A model generated the notes under the pieces. It saw only the letters and a list, made by a program, of their open reading frames with translations, was not told the DNA's origin and did no database searches. Made by a program: the position numbers and the translations under genes. Below are positions 14,959 through 15,823 of a stretch of DNA of 15,823 nucleotides, one piece after another; positions within the stretch are counted from its first letter, which is position 1, and every line of letters starts with the position of its first letter. Origin of the DNA: an uncultured Chthoniobacterales bacterium (lineage in GTDB: Bacteria > Verrucomicrobiota > Verrucomicrobiia > Chthoniobacterales > UBA10450); the NCBI GenBank assembly GCA_955652155.1, contig CATPAT010000214.1:1-15823 (forward strand), in the 5' to 3' direction.

Positions 14959-15823
14959 ATGAGAACTCCGGATCTCGATAGAATTTTATCGGCAATGCTG
15001 AAAACCTACACCGGCATTTCCGATCTAAACTTTTCGGTCGGTCATCCTCTCCAGGTCGAAGATTTTGGCGAGCTGAAACCGGTATATGTCGATCCACCGA
15101 TCGAGGCATTAACTTCTCACCAGACCGAGCAGATTGCGCTCACCCTTATGCAAGGCAATCGTCGCCTCATTTACGATTATCTCACCGGCGGCTCCTGCGA
15201 TTGCAGTTACTCCCTCGGTGACGAGGCGCGTTTTCGCGTGAACATTTTCCGGCAGCAGGGGCACTTTTCGATCGTGCTTCGCAAACTGCAAAGCGAGGTC
15301 CCGACGATTCAGTCATTGGGGCTGCCGGAAATTTTTTACGAGATCGCAAAGGAAAAAACCGGACTTGTTCTGGTCACGGGCGCGACTGGCAGCGGCAAGA
15401 CCACGACTTTGGCGGCGATGCTCAACGAGATTAATGCGACCCAACCGGTCCACGTCGTCACCCTCGAAGACCCGATCGAGTACGTTCACCCAAAGAGCAA
15501 AGCCACCTTTAATCAGCGCGAACTCGGACACGATTTTAATAATTATCCCACAGGATTGCGCGCCGCTTTGCGTCAAGCGCCAAAAGTCATTCTCGTCGGC
15601 GAAATGCGCGACCGCGCCACGGTCGAAATTGCCATAATGGCGTCCGAAACCGGTCACCTGGTATTGAGCACGCTTCACACGGTCGACGCCGGCCAATCGA
15701 TCAATCGTATCCTGGGTTTGTTTTCGCTAGGTGAAGAGCAACAACTGCGAATTCGTTTGGCGGATTCGCTTCGTTACATCGTCAGCCAGCGCCTCGCCCC
15801 AAGGGTTGGCGGTGGCCGCCAAC
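14959..15823 (+). CDS. Second PilT/PilU-type ATPase, 3' truncated by window end
   Basis: The frame opens at ATG 14959, 9 bases after the pilT stop, and stays open to the window edge (288 codons; about 60-100 should be missing). The ATPase core is intact: Walker A GATGSGKT (141-148, Lys147), Asp box VTLEDPIEY with Glu170, Walker B VILVGEMRD with Glu215, and His box TGHLVLSTLHT with His233 and His240. The N-terminal domain differs from PilT: the usual ASDLHLS...R.DG.L reads ISDLNFSVGHPLQVEDFGEL (about 20-39), so the conserved His becomes Asn, and RQDPD before Walker B reads RQAPK. This fits a paralogue acting with PilT as PilU does, rather than a copy of it. The assignment to PilU specifically is inference, since the C-terminus is not visible. 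The short gap means it is co-transcribed with pilT; no clear Shine-Dalgarno is seen. Confidence 0.92.
   Translation, partial: MRTPDLDRILSAMLKTYTGISDLNFSVGHPLQVEDFGELKPVYVDPPIEALTSHQTEQIALTLMQGNRRLIYDYLTGGSCDCSYSLGDEARFRVNIFRQQGHFSIVLRKLQSEVPTIQSLGLPEIFYEIAKEKTGLVLVTGATGSGKTTTLAAMLNEINATQPVHVVTLEDPIEYVHPKSKATFNQRELGHDFNNYPTGLRAALRQAPKVILVGEMRDRATVEIAIMASETGHLVLSTLHTVDAGQSINRILGLFSLGEEQQLRIRLADSLRYIVSQRLAPRVGGGRQ

Overview
The window looks like chromosome of a Gram-negative member of the PVC group, most likely a soil-type Verrucomicrobiota (Chthoniobacterales/Udaeobacter-like). The evidence is a fused lpxC-fabZ followed by lpxA, a TIGR03790-type secreted protein, tandem PilT-type ATPases, moderately high GC, and gaps filled with small hairpin repeats. 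The taxonomic call is inference from gene content. I see no phage, plasmid, transposase, CRISPR, tRNA or rRNA, and no clear new multi-gene defence or metabolic system. This is mainly housekeeping chromosome.

Layout. Positions 1-829 hold the 3' part of a class I PLP aminotransferase. A three-hairpin repeat (828-917) separates it from a GH57 alpha-glucan branching enzyme (926-2512), whose last codons and stop lie inside a second composite repeat (2494-2554). Next come a small secreted protein with a FlgD-like Ig domain (2559-3245) and the lipid A pair lpxC-fabZ / lpxA (3288-5392, overlapping by 4 bases), which supplies the first two committed lipid A steps plus the fatty-acid dehydratase that feeds them. 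Convergent to this is a secreted TIGR03790-like protein (minus strand, 5408-6997). It is divergent from recN (7100-8764), with a tandem 14-bp repeat just ahead of the recN start.

A long imperfect inverted repeat (8766-8843) lies between recN and the convergent acetate/succinate transporter satP (minus, 8857-9435). Divergent from satP is a fused spmA-spmB-type membrane protein gene (9519-10902) with both an in-frame stop and a frameshift, so it is annotated as a pseudogene or possible sequencing error. An FAD/NAD-dependent oxidoreductase (11046-12227) and a convergent small membrane-anchored hypothetical protein (minus, 12241-12735) follow.

The right end is a motility/signalling block: a protein joining a histidine-less DHp-like helical segment to a receiver domain (12982-13785), pilT (13867-14949, with the only strong Shine-Dalgarno in the window), and a second divergent PilT/PilU-type ATPase (14959 to the window end). 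The order suggests type IV pilus retraction with a nearby phospho-receiver that may control it; that link is inference.

The items most worth a second look are the doubly broken spmAB gene, the DHp-like/receiver protein beside pilT, the repeat that forms the 3' end of the branching-enzyme gene, and a possible 28-residue membrane microprotein at 12884-12970.
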